A DNA stretch of 64,000 nucleotides from DYFT01 sp041695085 (GTDB lineage: Bacteria; Bacteroidota; Ignavibacteria; UBA10030), in NCBI GenBank assembly GCA_041695085.1, contig JBGFRO010000020.1:131496-195495 (forward strand), given 5' to 3'. Positions 54,251-62,787 of this stretch are shown piece after piece. Both the position numbers and the translations under genes were made by a program. A model generated the notes under the pieces. That model had not been told where the DNA came from and ran no database searches. It saw only the letters and a list, made by a program, of their open reading frames with translations. Position 1 is the first letter of the stretch. Each line of letters opens with the position of its first letter.

Positions 54251-55471
54251 ATGAATCGTGATTTTAAGATTATTCTTGGGACCTCTTTCATTCGGTCCTT
54301 CGCTATCAGTGCTCTGAGTGTTTTCTATGGATTGTACCTCGCTGCGCTTGGGTTGGATGAAGTGAAGATCGGATTTCTCATTGCCTCTGGTTTGCTTGGA
54401 ATGGCGGTTGGGACTCTCCTCGTGACAAGAATAGCGGACCGAACGGGACGAAGAAAGAGTCTTACGTTTCTTACCGCGGTTATGACGTTGGGGGGAATTT
54501 TGTTGGCGTTTTCGTCGCAGCCCGGCTTCCTCATCGGGGCGTCGTTCATCGGGATGGTAAACGGGATGGGACGGGATAGGGGCGCGCTCCAGGCACTCGA
54601 TCAAGCAGTAATTGCTCAGTGCGTGTCGCCTGAGGAACGAACCCGTATGTTTGCACGCTATACGTTTATCATGGATATCGGCGGTGCGTTCGGTGCCTTG
54701 GTTGCAGGCATCCCACAGTCGCTCAATGAATACCGAACAGCGATCCTCGTCTATGCAATGACGCTCGGTTGTCTCGTCCCGGTGTATTACTTACTCAGCA
54801 ACAACGTCGAGGCGTTACCGCTGAAGGAATCAAAACGAGCATTCTCTCCAGAAACACGTAAACGCATCTTTACCTTTGCCGCTCTTTCAACACTCGACAG
54901 CCTTGGGGGTGGATTCATTACGCGTTCCTTGCTTACATATTGGTTTGTCCTGCGATTTGATGTAGAGCCAATCTGGATCGGGCCTCTCTTTGCTTCAGCG
55001 GCGCTTGTCAATGCCGCCGCCTATTTCGTTGCCGCTGCGTTGGCAAGGAGATTCGGACTCGTCAATACCATGGTCTTCACGCACCTACCATCGCATCTCC
55101 TCTTGATACTTGTTCCTTTAGCTCCGACATTCTCAATCGCTGTGGTCTTGTTCATCCTCCGGGAGTTTTTCGCGCCGATGGATGTGCCGACACGCCAATC
55201 GTACTTGGCGGCTATTGTCAGCGAGCACGAACGCTCCAGTGCGGCCGGTCTTGTGAATATGGCCCGAAATGCTTCATGGGTTGTGGGGCCGACGTTGGCC
55301 GGTTGGGCAATGACCTTTTCACTCTCTGCGCCGTTGTATTTTGCCGGAGTGCTAAAAATCATTTACGATGTTTCCCTCTGGAAGGCGTTCAATGACATTC
55401 GACCGCCGGAGGAAAACGAACAAAGAACCGATATGACTGCGATCGCTGACCCAAAAGCGACTCGGAAGTAG
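54251..55471 (+). CDS. MFS family transporter
   Basis: A 406-residue major facilitator with 12 predicted helices. The loop 2-3 motif appears as TRIADRTGRRKSLTF (~60-74) and its repeat at loop 8-9 is weak. IGMVNGMGRDRGALQALDQAVIA and a C-terminal FFAPMDVPTRQSYLAAIVSEHERSS resemble drug or sugar-type efflux members. It is 35 bp upstream of the CNNM-like gene on the same strand. Upstream a TATATTTG box (54044-54051) matches the Bacteroidetes -7 element, but no clear -33 TTTG is at the right distance. Confidence 0.85.
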   Translation: MNRDFKIILGTSFIRSFAISALSVFYGLYLAALGLDEVKIGFLIASGLLGMAVGTLLVTRIADRTGRRKSLTFLTAVMTLGGILLAFSSQPGFLIGASFIGMVNGMGRDRGALQALDQAVIAQCVSPEERTRMFARYTFIMDIGGAFGALVAGIPQSLNEYRTAILVYAMTLGCLVPVYYLLSNNVEALPLKESKRAFSPETRKRIFTFAALSTLDSLGGGFITRSLLTYWFVLRFDVEPIWIGPLFASAALVNAAAYFVAAALARRFGLVNTMVFTHLPSHLLLILVPLAPTFSIAVVLFILREFFAPMDVPTRQSYLAAIVSEHERSSAAGLVNMARNASWVVGPTLAGWAMTFSLSAPLYFAGVLKIIYDVSLWKAFNDIRPPEENEQRTDMTAIADPKATRK

Positions 55472-55505
55472 TAATGCACAATCGCTTTCACAGATGGAGA
55501 CTCCT

Positions 55506-56819
55506 ATGTCTTTCATAACCTTTGAAATCGCCTTCATAATTCTTCTGACCATATTGAACGGCATATTTGCGATGACGGAAATCGCCGTCGTCTCAGCCCG
55601 CAAGGCTCGACTCCAACAATGGGCCGAAAGCGGCAACAAGAATGCGCGGCTTGCGCTTGAGGTTTCAAATGCGCCGGAAGAATTCTTATCAACTGTTCAG
55701 ATCGGCATTACGCTGGTGGGTGTACTGGCAGGGGCGTTCGGCGGTGCAACAATCGCTCAAAACCTTGCCACGACTTTTGCAACGTATCCCATTCTTGCTC
55801 CCTATGCCGAAACGATTGCTATTGGTCTTGTGGTCATTAGCATAACCTATTTGTCGCTCATTCTCGGCGAGCTTGTACCAAAACGCATCGCGCTGAACAA
55901 TCCTGAACGCATTGCAGCGTTTATGGCAAGGCCTATGCGTTTGCTTTCGCGGGCGACTGCCCCCGTTGTCTGGTTACTGAGCGCCTCAACCAGCACCCTT
56001 CTTTGGCTTTTCCGTTTACGACAAACTTCCGAACCCCCCATTACTGAAGAGGAGATAAAGATCCTCCTCCGACAGGGGGCTGAAGTAGGTGCGATCGAAC
56101 GGGATGAGCGGGACATCATCGAACGAGTGTTTCGCCTTGGTGCACGACGGGCCAGTACTCTCATGACCCCGCGAAAAGAGCTTGTGGTTCTGTATGTCTC
56201 TGACTCCCTGGATCAGGTCCGGCAGAAGATAGTTCAGAGTGGTCACTCGGTTTTTCCACTCTGCGAACAAACACTCGATAACGTTCTCGGTGTGGTGCGC
56301 ATCCAAGAGATATTTGGGCAAATTGTTGAAGGCAAACCGATCAATCTCAAGGCCATTGTTCGCGAAGCTCTCTTTCTTCCAGAGTCGGTGCAAAGCCTGA
56401 AGCTTTTAAAAGAGTTCAAGAAAACCGGTAAGGATATTGCACTTCTTCTGGATGAGTATGGCGGACTGCAGGGTCTCATTACGGCCACCGATATCTTGAA
56501 GGCTGTCGTCGGAGAGGTATCTTACCTTGCCCTCCCTAAGGCTGTGCGTCGGCCCGATGGATCCTGGCTCGTCGATGGGATGCTTCCCCTCGACGAGTTC
56601 AAGGAAGTACTCAAATTGAGCCAGTTGCCCGAAGAGAGTCACTCGTACGAGACTGCAGGCGGATTTGTTATGGCCCTTTTAGGTCGTATCCCGTCAGAAG
56701 GAGACTCCATTCAATGGGGTAGGTATCGGTTTGAGATTGTTGACATGGATGGGCTTAGGGTCGATAAAATACTTGTGACCGCCTTGGCTAAAGGGGTCGA
56801 TCAAAGAGGAATCCGCTGA
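55506..56819 (+). CDS. CNNM/CorC-like membrane protein (DUF21-CBS-CorC_HlyC)
   Basis: 437 residues: DUF21 domain with three to four helices (~1-190; SARKARLQQWAESGN, FLSTVQIGITLVGVLAGAF), CBS pair (~215-340; MTPRKELVVLYVSDSLDQV, then ATDILKAVVGEV) and a C-terminal CorC_HlyC domain (~350-430; SHSYETAGGFVMALLGRIP). Family members export Mg2+ or act in metal homeostasis; the label hemolysin is historical. Start 55506 is chosen over 55494 because GGAG lies 6 nt before it. Its last few codons (gaggaatccgctga) are the left edge of a tandem duplication. Confidence 0.9.
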   Translation: MSFITFEIAFIILLTILNGIFAMTEIAVVSARKARLQQWAESGNKNARLALEVSNAPEEFLSTVQIGITLVGVLAGAFGGATIAQNLATTFATYPILAPYAETIAIGLVVISITYLSLILGELVPKRIALNNPERIAAFMARPMRLLSRATAPVVWLLSASTSTLLWLFRLRQTSEPPITEEEIKILLRQGAEVGAIERDERDIIERVFRLGARRASTLMTPRKELVVLYVSDSLDQVRQKIVQSGHSVFPLCEQTLDNVLGVVRIQEIFGQIVEGKPINLKAIVREALFLPESVQSLKLLKEFKKTGKDIALLLDEYGGLQGLITATDILKAVVGEVSYLALPKAVRRPDGSWLVDGMLPLDEFKEVLKLSQLPEESHSYETAGGFVMALLGRIPSEGDSIQWGRYRFEIVDMDGLRVDKILVTALAKGVDQRGIR

Positions 56820-58250
56820 AAGTCTAGCGCTGTTTTTTTTTCACATGAATACTTCAGGCCGTATTGTCCGTTCCTATGAGCCGACAAACAGGCAGCGACG
56901 CTTGGTAGTGTTTCTTGTACAAGTGCTCGTGCCGGTTCTGTTTGGAATTACCTGCACGCAAGTTACTGCACCCGTGACAGAGCTTCCGAAGGAACTTATG
57001 CCGCTGACCGTGGGAAACAAATGGAGGTACTTATCGGGTCTTTTCAATCCGCCCGACACAACGATATTCGAAATCACGAGGAAGATGCCGGTAACGATTG
57101 ACAGTGTGACATACGATGCTTCGGCATATATCTACTACCGACAGGGAGGAACTAAGCCGGAGTTTGAATGGCTCCACTGGAACGGTGCCGACGGCCTCTA
57201 TTGGCTGGGTGGAGTTTCTGGAAGAGACTCGCTCTTCATCAAAAAACTTGGTTTCAAATATCCTGCCGAGGTTGGTGAATCATGGTTAGTTCCGATCCTC
57301 GCCTATTCTCGTTCTGATGAACGGTTTTACATACGTGATACGCTTACCTTCCACGTGATTGCCACGGATGAAGAGATTGAGACCCCCGCAGGAAAGTTCA
57401 AGTGTTATGTTTACAAGTACAGAAGAAGACCAGCCCCAGACGTTTTTGCTTACTGGAACTATCTTCTGTATTACTCACCTGGTATAGGATCGGTTGCAGA
57501 AATTATCAAGAGCGAAACTAGGGGGGATCTTAAGGACAAGATAATTCTCTATGATTTTCAGGTCAAACCTTAACTACCTCTGAGTTTCTTCTAACTTCTG
57601 TACGAAAGTTTTTCACTGCAATTTATATGGAAGGAGGAGGAATCCGCTGAAAGTCTAGCGCTGTTTTTTTTCACATGAATACTTCAGGCCGTATTGTCCG
57701 TTCTTATGAGCCGACAAACAGGCAACGACGCTTGGTGGTGTTTCTTGTACAAGTGCTCGTGCCGGTTCTGTTTGGAATTACCTGCACGCAAGTTACTGCA
57801 CCCGTGACAGAGCTTCCGAAGGAACTTATGCCGCTGACCGTGGGAAACAAATGGAGGTACTTATCGGGTCTTTTCAATCCGCCCGACACAACGATATTCG
57901 AAATCACGAGGAAGATGCCGGTAACGATTGACAGTGTGACATACGATGCTTCGGCATATATCTACTATCGACAGGGAGGAACAAAACCCGAGTTTGAATG
58001 GCTCCACTGGAACGGTGCCGACGGCCTCTATTGGCTGGGTGGAGTTTCTGGAAGAGACTCACTCTTCATCAAAAAGCTTGGTTTCAAATATCCCGCCGAG
58101 GTTGGTGAATCATGGTTAGTTCCGATCCTCGCCTATTCTCGTTCTGATGAGCGGTTTTACATACGTGATACGCTTACCTTCCACGTGATTGCCACGGATG
58201 AAGAGATTGAGACCCCCGCAGGAAAGTTTAAGTGCTACGTTTACAAGTAC
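56806..58250 (+). repeat. tandem ~830-bp duplication
   Basis: The unit starts at the last codons of the CNNM-like gene (gaggaatccgctgaaagtc at 56806) and is repeated from 57637, including the T-run (nine T versus eight) and the first 576 bp of the lipoprotein gene. Similarity stops abruptly after codon 192 of each gene. Within the repeated coding part I found only silent base differences. Confidence 0.8.
56845..57573 (+). CDS. lipoprotein, tandem copy 1
   Basis: A 242-residue lipoprotein: N-terminal LVQVLVPVLFGITC with lipobox Cys at ~37; then PLTVGNKWRYLSGLFNPPDT, a secreted-protein motif of the type that opens beta-rich domains in FCB lipoproteins, and EFEWLHWNGADGLYWLG. The C-terminal 50 residues (RRRPAPDVFAYWNYLLYYSP...) are unique to this copy. 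No known function. Confidence 0.75.
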   Translation: MNTSGRIVRSYEPTNRQRRLVVFLVQVLVPVLFGITCTQVTAPVTELPKELMPLTVGNKWRYLSGLFNPPDTTIFEITRKMPVTIDSVTYDASAYIYYRQGGTKPEFEWLHWNGADGLYWLGGVSGRDSLFIKKLGFKYPAEVGESWLVPILAYSRSDERFYIRDTLTFHVIATDEEIETPAGKFKCYVYKYRRRPAPDVFAYWNYLLYYSPGIGSVAEIIKSETRGDLKDKIILYDFQVKP

Positions 58251-58403
58251 AGCAGGAAGCCCGCGGATGATGTCTTAGAACGTTGGGATTACTATGAGTA
58301 TTATTTTCCTGGTCTCGGTCCCGTCGCGTTTATTAGCAGAGGGCAATCAGACCAACGACTGATAGACAGGGCTGTATTATATGATTATCAGATGAGGAAA
58401 TGA
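57675..58403 (+). CDS. lipoprotein, tandem copy 2 with different C-terminus
   Basis: Residues 1-192 are identical to the gene at 56845. The last 50 (SRKPADDVLERWDYYEYYFP...) differ strongly but keep a similar plan (Y-aromatic-rich, PGLGPV versus PGIGSV, ending in LYDYQ versus LYDFQ). This reads as two old paralogues whose 5' three-quarters have been made uniform, with selection holding the protein fixed. Function unknown. Confidence 0.75.
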   Translation: MNTSGRIVRSYEPTNRQRRLVVFLVQVLVPVLFGITCTQVTAPVTELPKELMPLTVGNKWRYLSGLFNPPDTTIFEITRKMPVTIDSVTYDASAYIYYRQGGTKPEFEWLHWNGADGLYWLGGVSGRDSLFIKKLGFKYPAEVGESWLVPILAYSRSDERFYIRDTLTFHVIATDEEIETPAGKFKCYVYKYSRKPADDVLERWDYYEYYFPGLGPVAFISRGQSDQRLIDRAVLYDYQMRK

Positions 58404-58458
58404 TTTTTAACCGTTCGTTCTTATCTTCTTGCCACTTCTACGAAGGGAGGTTACTTTC

Positions 58459-58536
58459 ATGAAGAATTCCTGCATTCGCGTTGTGATGTTCCTTTGGTGG
58501 GCCTTCAACAGCCTCGTCTTCTCTCAAGAGAAGTGA
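58459..58536 (+). pseudogene. signal peptide stub cut by the recombinase fragment
   Basis: GAAGGGAGG 8 nt before ATG 58459; encodes a signal peptide (SCIRVVMFLWWAFNSLVFSQ) and stops after 25 codons, just before the recombinase 3' fragment at 58553. The rest of the gene was evidently replaced. Confidence 0.5.
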
Positions 58537-58547
58537 GATCTATCTGG

Positions 58548-58949
58548 TTCGAGAGGAATCTCATTGAAGCTCTTGAAGTCAGAAAGGTTGGATCGAATCC
58601 TCAGACAATTCTTGAGCGTTTGCAAGAGTTAGAAAGAGAGAACAATGAAAATGAAGGCAAGCTGACTGTGTTGAAGGCCGAGAGAAGTGTTGATTCACGT
58701 TGCAACGAAACCTCACATTTGGTAGCAAACTTCATCCTAAACTTTGAAGAAGAGTTCGAGAGGTCGGACCCTTACCGCAAAAAAGCCCTCCTCAAGCAAT
58801 GCATCTCTGACATCTTGGTCGACCGGGAGAGAAAGGTTGTCCGCTTTTCTGTCCGCAGAATCCCGGTTATGACTGCAGAGATAGAATCCCTGCTAAAAGA
58901 ACATCAAAAGTTGGGGCAGATATTATGCCTATCTGCCACATATACGTGA
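58548..58949 (+). pseudogene. 3' fragment of a serine recombinase gene, copy A
   Basis: The frame reads NLIEALEVRKVGSNPQTILE, a coiled-coil with LERENNENEGKL, then KALLKQCISDILVDRERKVV, the C-terminal part of a large serine recombinase (Pin/Tn3-resolvase-like). The catalytic N-terminal domain is missing. Bases 58553-58909 equal 62788-63144 with five mismatches in 357 bp. It ends with a different tail (LGQILCLSATYT) from copy B. Confidence 0.8.
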
Positions 58950-59311
58950 TGAGACGTAAAAAACGTTTGATTGTAATATTCCAACAGTGATGATATTTTC
59001 GGCACATTCACGGTCAACGTGCCATTGATATAAGCATCTCCGGCCATCTATCTTTACCTCTCCGAATCCACTTACCGTTCACTCTGTTATCTCGTTCCTT
59101 TGTTCGAGATTTTCGAGTAACCAGCAAATGATCATTCTGGGCCCTTCCACATCATGGGTGCACAGTGCACCTGCCATTCCGGTATCCACTGTCCTATGAG
59201 GCACCGCTCTCAGTTACAATAGCGTTGGAACCGACCGCATGACTCTTTTTTTCTGTATCTTTACATTAACTCCAGAAAATTCGATTCACCCCATAAGTGG
59301 TGTTCAATCCT
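58950..59311. other. gene-free stretch upstream of the AbiEi-like gene
   Basis: About 360 bp with no convincing coding region on either strand. It contains a short ggcac / gtgcc inverted repeat (59001-59023) and presumably the promoter of the next gene. Confidence 0.45.
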
Positions 59312-59881
59312 ATGGAAGCCATTATCAAATACCTCCGGGATCACAAGGGTTATGGCCGTATGAAAGACATGAAAGCGAGCGGTTTCCAAACCCGTGATAT
59401 CCGAAAACTCGTTGAGGACGGCCAGCTGGTTAAGGTCAAGGCGGGACTCTACCGGCTTGCCGACATTCGCCCGGGAGAAACAACCGGACTCGTCGAGATC
59501 TGCCTCGCCATGCCCAAGGCTGTCATTTGTCTCACTTCGGCCCTGGCTTTTCACGGACTCACGACGTTTGTTCCAACGGCGATCTCTTTTGCTATTCCAG
59601 CGTCGGATAAACCGATCGATCTCTCGTATCCGCCAAGCCAGCCGTATTTCTTTTCCGAAAACCAGTACAAAGCCGGCATCGAGCATCACGAAACAAAGGA
59701 AGGACATATCCGAGTCTATGGTCCCGAGAAGACCCTCTGTGATCTCTTTCGTTTCAGGAACAAACTCGGTGAGGATATCGCTCTTGAGGGACTCAAGGAA
59801 TACCTCAAACGACGCAGTCGAGACCTGAACAAACTGATGAAGTTCGCGCAGGTGTGCCGGGTGAAAGGAACCGTCTCATAA
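59312..59881 (+). CDS. AbiEi-type (type IV) antitoxin-like protein without adjacent toxin
   Basis: 189 residues: an N-terminal winged-helix domain (MEAIIKYLRDHKGYGRMKDM, then LVEDGQLVKVKAGLYRLAD) and an AbiEi-type C-terminal domain (AVICLTSALAFHGLTTFVPT, then VYGPEKTLCDLFRFRNKLG). In type IV systems this protein represses the promoter and counters the AbiEii nucleotidyltransferase. The toxin gene that should follow is absent; the next 160 bp hold only a short remnant-like frame. ATG 59312 is preferred over GTG 59297. Confidence 0.8.
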   Translation: MEAIIKYLRDHKGYGRMKDMKASGFQTRDIRKLVEDGQLVKVKAGLYRLADIRPGETTGLVEICLAMPKAVICLTSALAFHGLTTFVPTAISFAIPASDKPIDLSYPPSQPYFFSENQYKAGIEHHETKEGHIRVYGPEKTLCDLFRFRNKLGEDIALEGLKEYLKRRSRDLNKLMKFAQVCRVKGTVS

Positions 59882-59976
59882 TATGTAAAGGCCATCGTTG
59901 GATGAAGAAGAAACCGGTCAAATCGCCTTTAGTTTCCTATCCCCCTCCGAGTTGCATTTCATTCCAAAAAAAAGTA

Positions 59977-60027
59977 TCTATCAGTCGCAAAAGGGGACAG
60001 AAAATGTCCACTTCTGCTACTGATAGA
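59977..60027. promoter_or_regulatory. inverted repeat upstream of abiEi/abiEii, candidate operator
   Basis: Arms TCTATCAGT (59977-59985) and ACTGATAGA (60019-60027), perfect, 33 bp apart, ending 17 bp before the AbiEi start. AbiEi antitoxins are known to repress their own operon by binding inverted repeats, so this is a reasonable site; binding is not proven. Confidence 0.5.
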
Positions 60028-60044
60028 ACCAAACACGGACTCAT

Positions 60045-60839
60045 ATGGAACCGAAAGATTTACCCGATTTCGTCGACCACCTTCAAAGCGCGGGCAGATA
60101 TTGCTTCACAAAAGAAGAAGCCAAGAGTCAGACGGGCCTGGATAACGGCGCCCTGAAAAAGGCACTGTGGAGAATGGAAGACAAGAATCGAATCAGAATG
60201 ATCAAGCGCGGCTTCTACGTCATCGTACCGTTGGAATACTTGCGCTCGGGTATCATTCCGCCAGAGTGGTTCATAGCTGACTTGATGAAGTTCATGGGCC
60301 AGCCTTACTATGTCGGGCTCCTCTCTGCAGCAGCAATGCATGGCGCTGCACACCAGCAGCCTCAGGAGTTTCACGTTGTGGTACCAACTCCACAAAGAGA
60401 TATTCGGGTTGACGGACTTCAAATAAAATTCTTCAAGAAAGCAGGGATGCGAAATTCTCCGGTCGATCAGGTGAAAACGTCGACGGGCTATATGCGCATT
60501 TCGAATCCCGCTGTCACAGCAATTGATCTTGTCGCGTACTCAGGACGTGTGGGGGGATTAGATCGAGTGTTGACGGTTCTTCAAGAGCTGAGCGAGAAGA
60601 TCACACCCGATATGTTAGTTGAGGCGGCCAACAAAGAAAAGCAAATGTCGTTTGTCCAACGTTTGGGTTGGTTGTTAGAGAAAGCCGGAAAAGGAGATCT
60701 CGTCAGCAAGCTGGCGAACTGGATTTCAAAGAAGAAACCCAGGCGAACACCACTTGACCCCGCCCTTTCAAGAAAGGGCTTTCCAAGGAACTCACGCTGG
60801 AATGTCGTTATCAACACCGAAGTGGAGGGTGAACTCTGA
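60045..60839 (+). CDS. abiEi: type IV toxin-antitoxin AbiEi family antitoxin
   Basis: A 264-residue AbiEi protein: N-terminal winged helix (YCFTKEEAKSQTGLDNGALK, then RIRMIKRGFYVIVP) and the C-terminal antitoxin domain (GQPYYVGLLSAAAMHGAAHQ, then ISNPAVTAIDLVAYSGRVGG). A basic tail follows (SKKKPRRTPLDPALSRKGF). The stop overlaps the toxin start region. It serves both to repress the operon and to neutralise AbiEii; the pair gives abortive phage defence in known systems. Confidence 0.9.
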   Translation: MEPKDLPDFVDHLQSAGRYCFTKEEAKSQTGLDNGALKKALWRMEDKNRIRMIKRGFYVIVPLEYLRSGIIPPEWFIADLMKFMGQPYYVGLLSAAAMHGAAHQQPQEFHVVVPTPQRDIRVDGLQIKFFKKAGMRNSPVDQVKTSTGYMRISNPAVTAIDLVAYSGRVGGLDRVLTVLQELSEKITPDMLVEAANKEKQMSFVQRLGWLLEKAGKGDLVSKLANWISKKKPRRTPLDPALSRKGFPRNSRWNVVINTEVEGEL

Positions 60840-61624
60840 TCCCGCGTGCCTACATCGTGGAGTGGCGTTCATTCGCTCCATGGATTTCCGATGCCCAGCT
60901 CGAGCAGGATCTCATCATTTGTCGAGCGCTGATTTCTCTGTTCTCGAACAAGCTCATAGCAGAAAATCTTGCGTTCCGGGGCGGCACTGCTCTCCACAAG
61001 CTTTTCTTAAAACCGCCGTCGAGATACTCAGAGGACATCGATCTTGTTCAAATGAAAGCTGGTGCCATCGGTCCTATGATAGATGCGGTACGCGAGGCAC
61101 TTGACACTATACTGGGTGAGCCGCGACGCCAGCGGGGAGAGGACTCGGTAACCTTGGCGTACCGAGTGGAATCGGAAATTCCGCCTGTGGTACCTTTGAA
61201 GCTCAAGGTTGAAATCAACACTCGCGAGCACTTCAGTGTGCTTGGATACAAGGAATATCCATTTTCTATCGAGTCGAGATGGTATTCCGGTGCCTGCGTG
61301 CTGAGAACTTATGGGTTGGATGAGTTGCTCGGTACGAAACTCCGCGCGTTGTATCAGCGACGGAAAGGAAGAGACCTCTTCGATCTCTGGTTAGGCTTAA
61401 CTGATGGAAAAGCAAATCCTAAAAACGTCGTTCAAATATTCCGGAAATATATGAAGGAAGAAGGCCTCAAGGTTTCCCAAAGAGAATATCGTGACAACCT
61501 TGCAAAGAAGATGAAAACAAAAGCGTTCTTAGCCGATACGGACAATCTCTTGAGACCGGGCATCGAGTACGATCCCCATAAGGCCTATCAATTTGTTGAC
61601 CAGAATGTTCTTGGACTGCTTTAA
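60836..61624 (+). CDS. abiEii: type IV toxin AbiEii nucleotidyltransferase
   Basis: About 262 residues. The nucleotidyltransferase core is intact: LAFRGGTALHKLF and SEDIDLVQ (metal Asp pair), then LKLKVEINTREHF (third acidic position) and LDELLGTKLRALYQRRKGRDLFDL. Homologues begin IPRAYIVEWR, which here needs a CTG start at 60836 overlapping the AbiEi stop; the nearest standard start is GTG 60857. AbiEii-type toxins add nucleotides to tRNA or other targets to halt growth during infection. The frame ends 2 bp before the PLD relic. Confidence 0.88.
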   Translation: MIPRAYIVEWRSFAPWISDAQLEQDLIICRALISLFSNKLIAENLAFRGGTALHKLFLKPPSRYSEDIDLVQMKAGAIGPMIDAVREALDTILGEPRRQRGEDSVTLAYRVESEIPPVVPLKLKVEINTREHFSVLGYKEYPFSIESRWYSGACVLRTYGLDELLGTKLRALYQRRKGRDLFDLWLGLTDGKANPKNVVQIFRKYMKEEGLKVSQREYRDNLAKKMKTKAFLADTDNLLRPGIEYDPHKAYQFVDQNVLGLL

Positions 61625-61626
61625 GG

Positions 61627-62022
61627 TTGATTGTAGAAATACGAAAAATCCACCTTCAGATTGCCCTTATTATCGTTTTCTTCCTCGGCTTCGCGAGGAT
61701 TGGTAATGCCCAACAAGCATCCCCCTGGGACGTCTACTTCTCTCCCCGGGGCGGAGCCACGTTTGCAATCCGGCCAGCACACGACAACGCAAAATCATCC
61801 GTCCTTGTCCAGGCCTATTCCTTCACCTCGGCACCCATCGCCGAGGCTTTGGTCAACGCATATAGGCGGGGTGTCAAAGTCCAAGTGCTGCTGGATAAAA
61901 GCCAGCGGACAGGGAAATACTCCTCCTCCGACTTTCTGGTCAACGCCGGCATCTCAGTCAAAATCGATGCTGCACACGCCATTGCTCACAACAAGGTGAT
62001 GATCATTGATAAGGAAACGGCG
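61627..62022 (+). pseudogene. truncated phospholipase D/nuclease family gene
   Basis: Signal peptide (LQIALIIVFFLGFARIGNAQ), then a Nuc-type PLD domain: VYFSPRGGATFAI, VLVQAYSFTSAPIAEALVNAYRRGV and HNKVMIID, the first part of the H-x-K-x4-D motif. The normal continuation (D-x6-G-S/T-x-N) is lost: at about 62022 the sequence switches to the antisense of a PIN-domain gene. Since PLD-type Nuc enzymes dimerise around one HKD motif, the loss should be inactivating. Confidence 0.75.
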
Positions 62023-62134
62023 AGAGAATCAATTCCACTTCTCCCCGCCGCACCAACTCCATCACTTGATCAGCCGATCCACCGGGAACAATGAAAGACG
62101 AGATGATGACATTGGTATCGAGCGTGATTCGCAT
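62003..62134 (-). pseudogene. truncated PIN-domain (VapC-like) toxin gene
   Basis: ATG 62134 begins MRITLDTNVIISSFIVPGG, the first strand and first catalytic Asp of a PIN domain, and continues through ADQVMELVRRGEVELILSP before running into the PLD relic and stopping at 62003. The remaining acidic residues are lost. It lies 42 bp after the RHH antitoxin, forming a vapBC-like pair with a dead toxin. Confidence 0.7.
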
Positions 62135-62175
62135 TCACTTTGCACCGTTACAAAGTTCGCTGATTCAAACGGGGA

Positions 62176-62412
62176 CTATTTGCGGACTTCATCCACAAGA
62201 CGCTCGATCTTGTCTTCCGTCTCCACCTTCAGCGCAGCAGCACGCTCCCGCACGGCACGTCGAAATCCCTTGTCGCTTTGGAGGTCCAAATACAGCCGAA
62301 GCGCGTCACGCACCACCTCGCTTTTTGTTCGGTGCTCCTTCTTTGCCATTTTCTCGGCTTCACGCAAAAGACGCGGCGGAATTGAAACCGTTACAACCTT
62401 ACTTTGTCTCAT
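62176..62412 (-). CDS. ribbon-helix-helix antitoxin
   Basis: 78 residues: MRQSKVVTVSIPPRLLREAE is the ribbon and first helix of a CopG-type RHH DNA-binding domain; KKEHRTKSEVVRDALRLYLD the second helix; then a C-terminal toxin-binding helix region (DEVRK end). Start 62412. It represses its own operon through the palindrome at 62429-62447. Its cognate PIN toxin is truncated, so it may now be an orphan regulator. Confidence 0.85.
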   Translation of the reverse strand: MRQSKVVTVSIPPRLLREAEKMAKKEHRTKSEVVRDALRLYLDLQSDKGFRRAVRERAAALKVETEDKIERLVDEVRK

Positions 62413-62428
62413 AGCTCTAAATTCCCTA

Positions 62429-62477
62429 TGTATTACACTGTAATACAAATATAGTATTCGACACAACGATTGTCAAA
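62429..62477 (-). promoter_or_regulatory. promoter and operator of the RHH antitoxin
   Basis: On the minus strand TTTG (62477-62474), a 20-bp spacer and TATATTTG (62453-62446) match the Bacteroidetes -33/-7 consensus (TTTG-N19-21-TAnnTTTG). Overlapping its downstream edge is the perfect palindrome TGTATTACA-C-TGTAATACA (62429-62447), placed to block the promoter as expected for RHH antitoxins. Confidence 0.65.
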
Positions 62478-62487
62478 CATACCGACA

Positions 62488-62787
62488 ATGGATGCAGACT
62501 TAAGAAATGACACAACGTTTTTCGGCAGAACAGACGAGCTTTACCAACTGGTCAAGAACCTCCAGCGAGGAAGGCACACCCTTGTTCTCGGTCCCAAAGG
62601 CATCGGCAAAAGCAGACTGATGATGGAAGCAAAGGCAATCCTTGAAGGCAGGACAAAACGCATAGAATTCTCGGCCAATGTCATCGCACAACTGACCAGT
62701 CAACTTGGTGTTCGCATTCGTCCCGATCAATATAAAATGCTCTACGTGGAGCATTCCGCGCCATTAAGTGATTGCCTCAATGAAGCG
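62488..62787 (+). pseudogene. truncated AAA ATPase gene (N-terminal third)
   Basis: ATG 62488; MDADLRNDTTFFGRTDELYQ, then LVLGPKGIGKSRLMMEAKAI with an intact Walker A. No Walker B or sensor follows; at 62788 the frame joins the recombinase 3' fragment and ends at 62802. It looks like the start of an STAND/AAA_16-type ATPase cut by insertion of the recombinase end. Confidence 0.75.

Noticed and set aside
54155..54604. 149-codon minus-strand frame upstream of the MFS gene
   Set aside because: Mostly antisense to the MFS N-terminus and without family resemblance.
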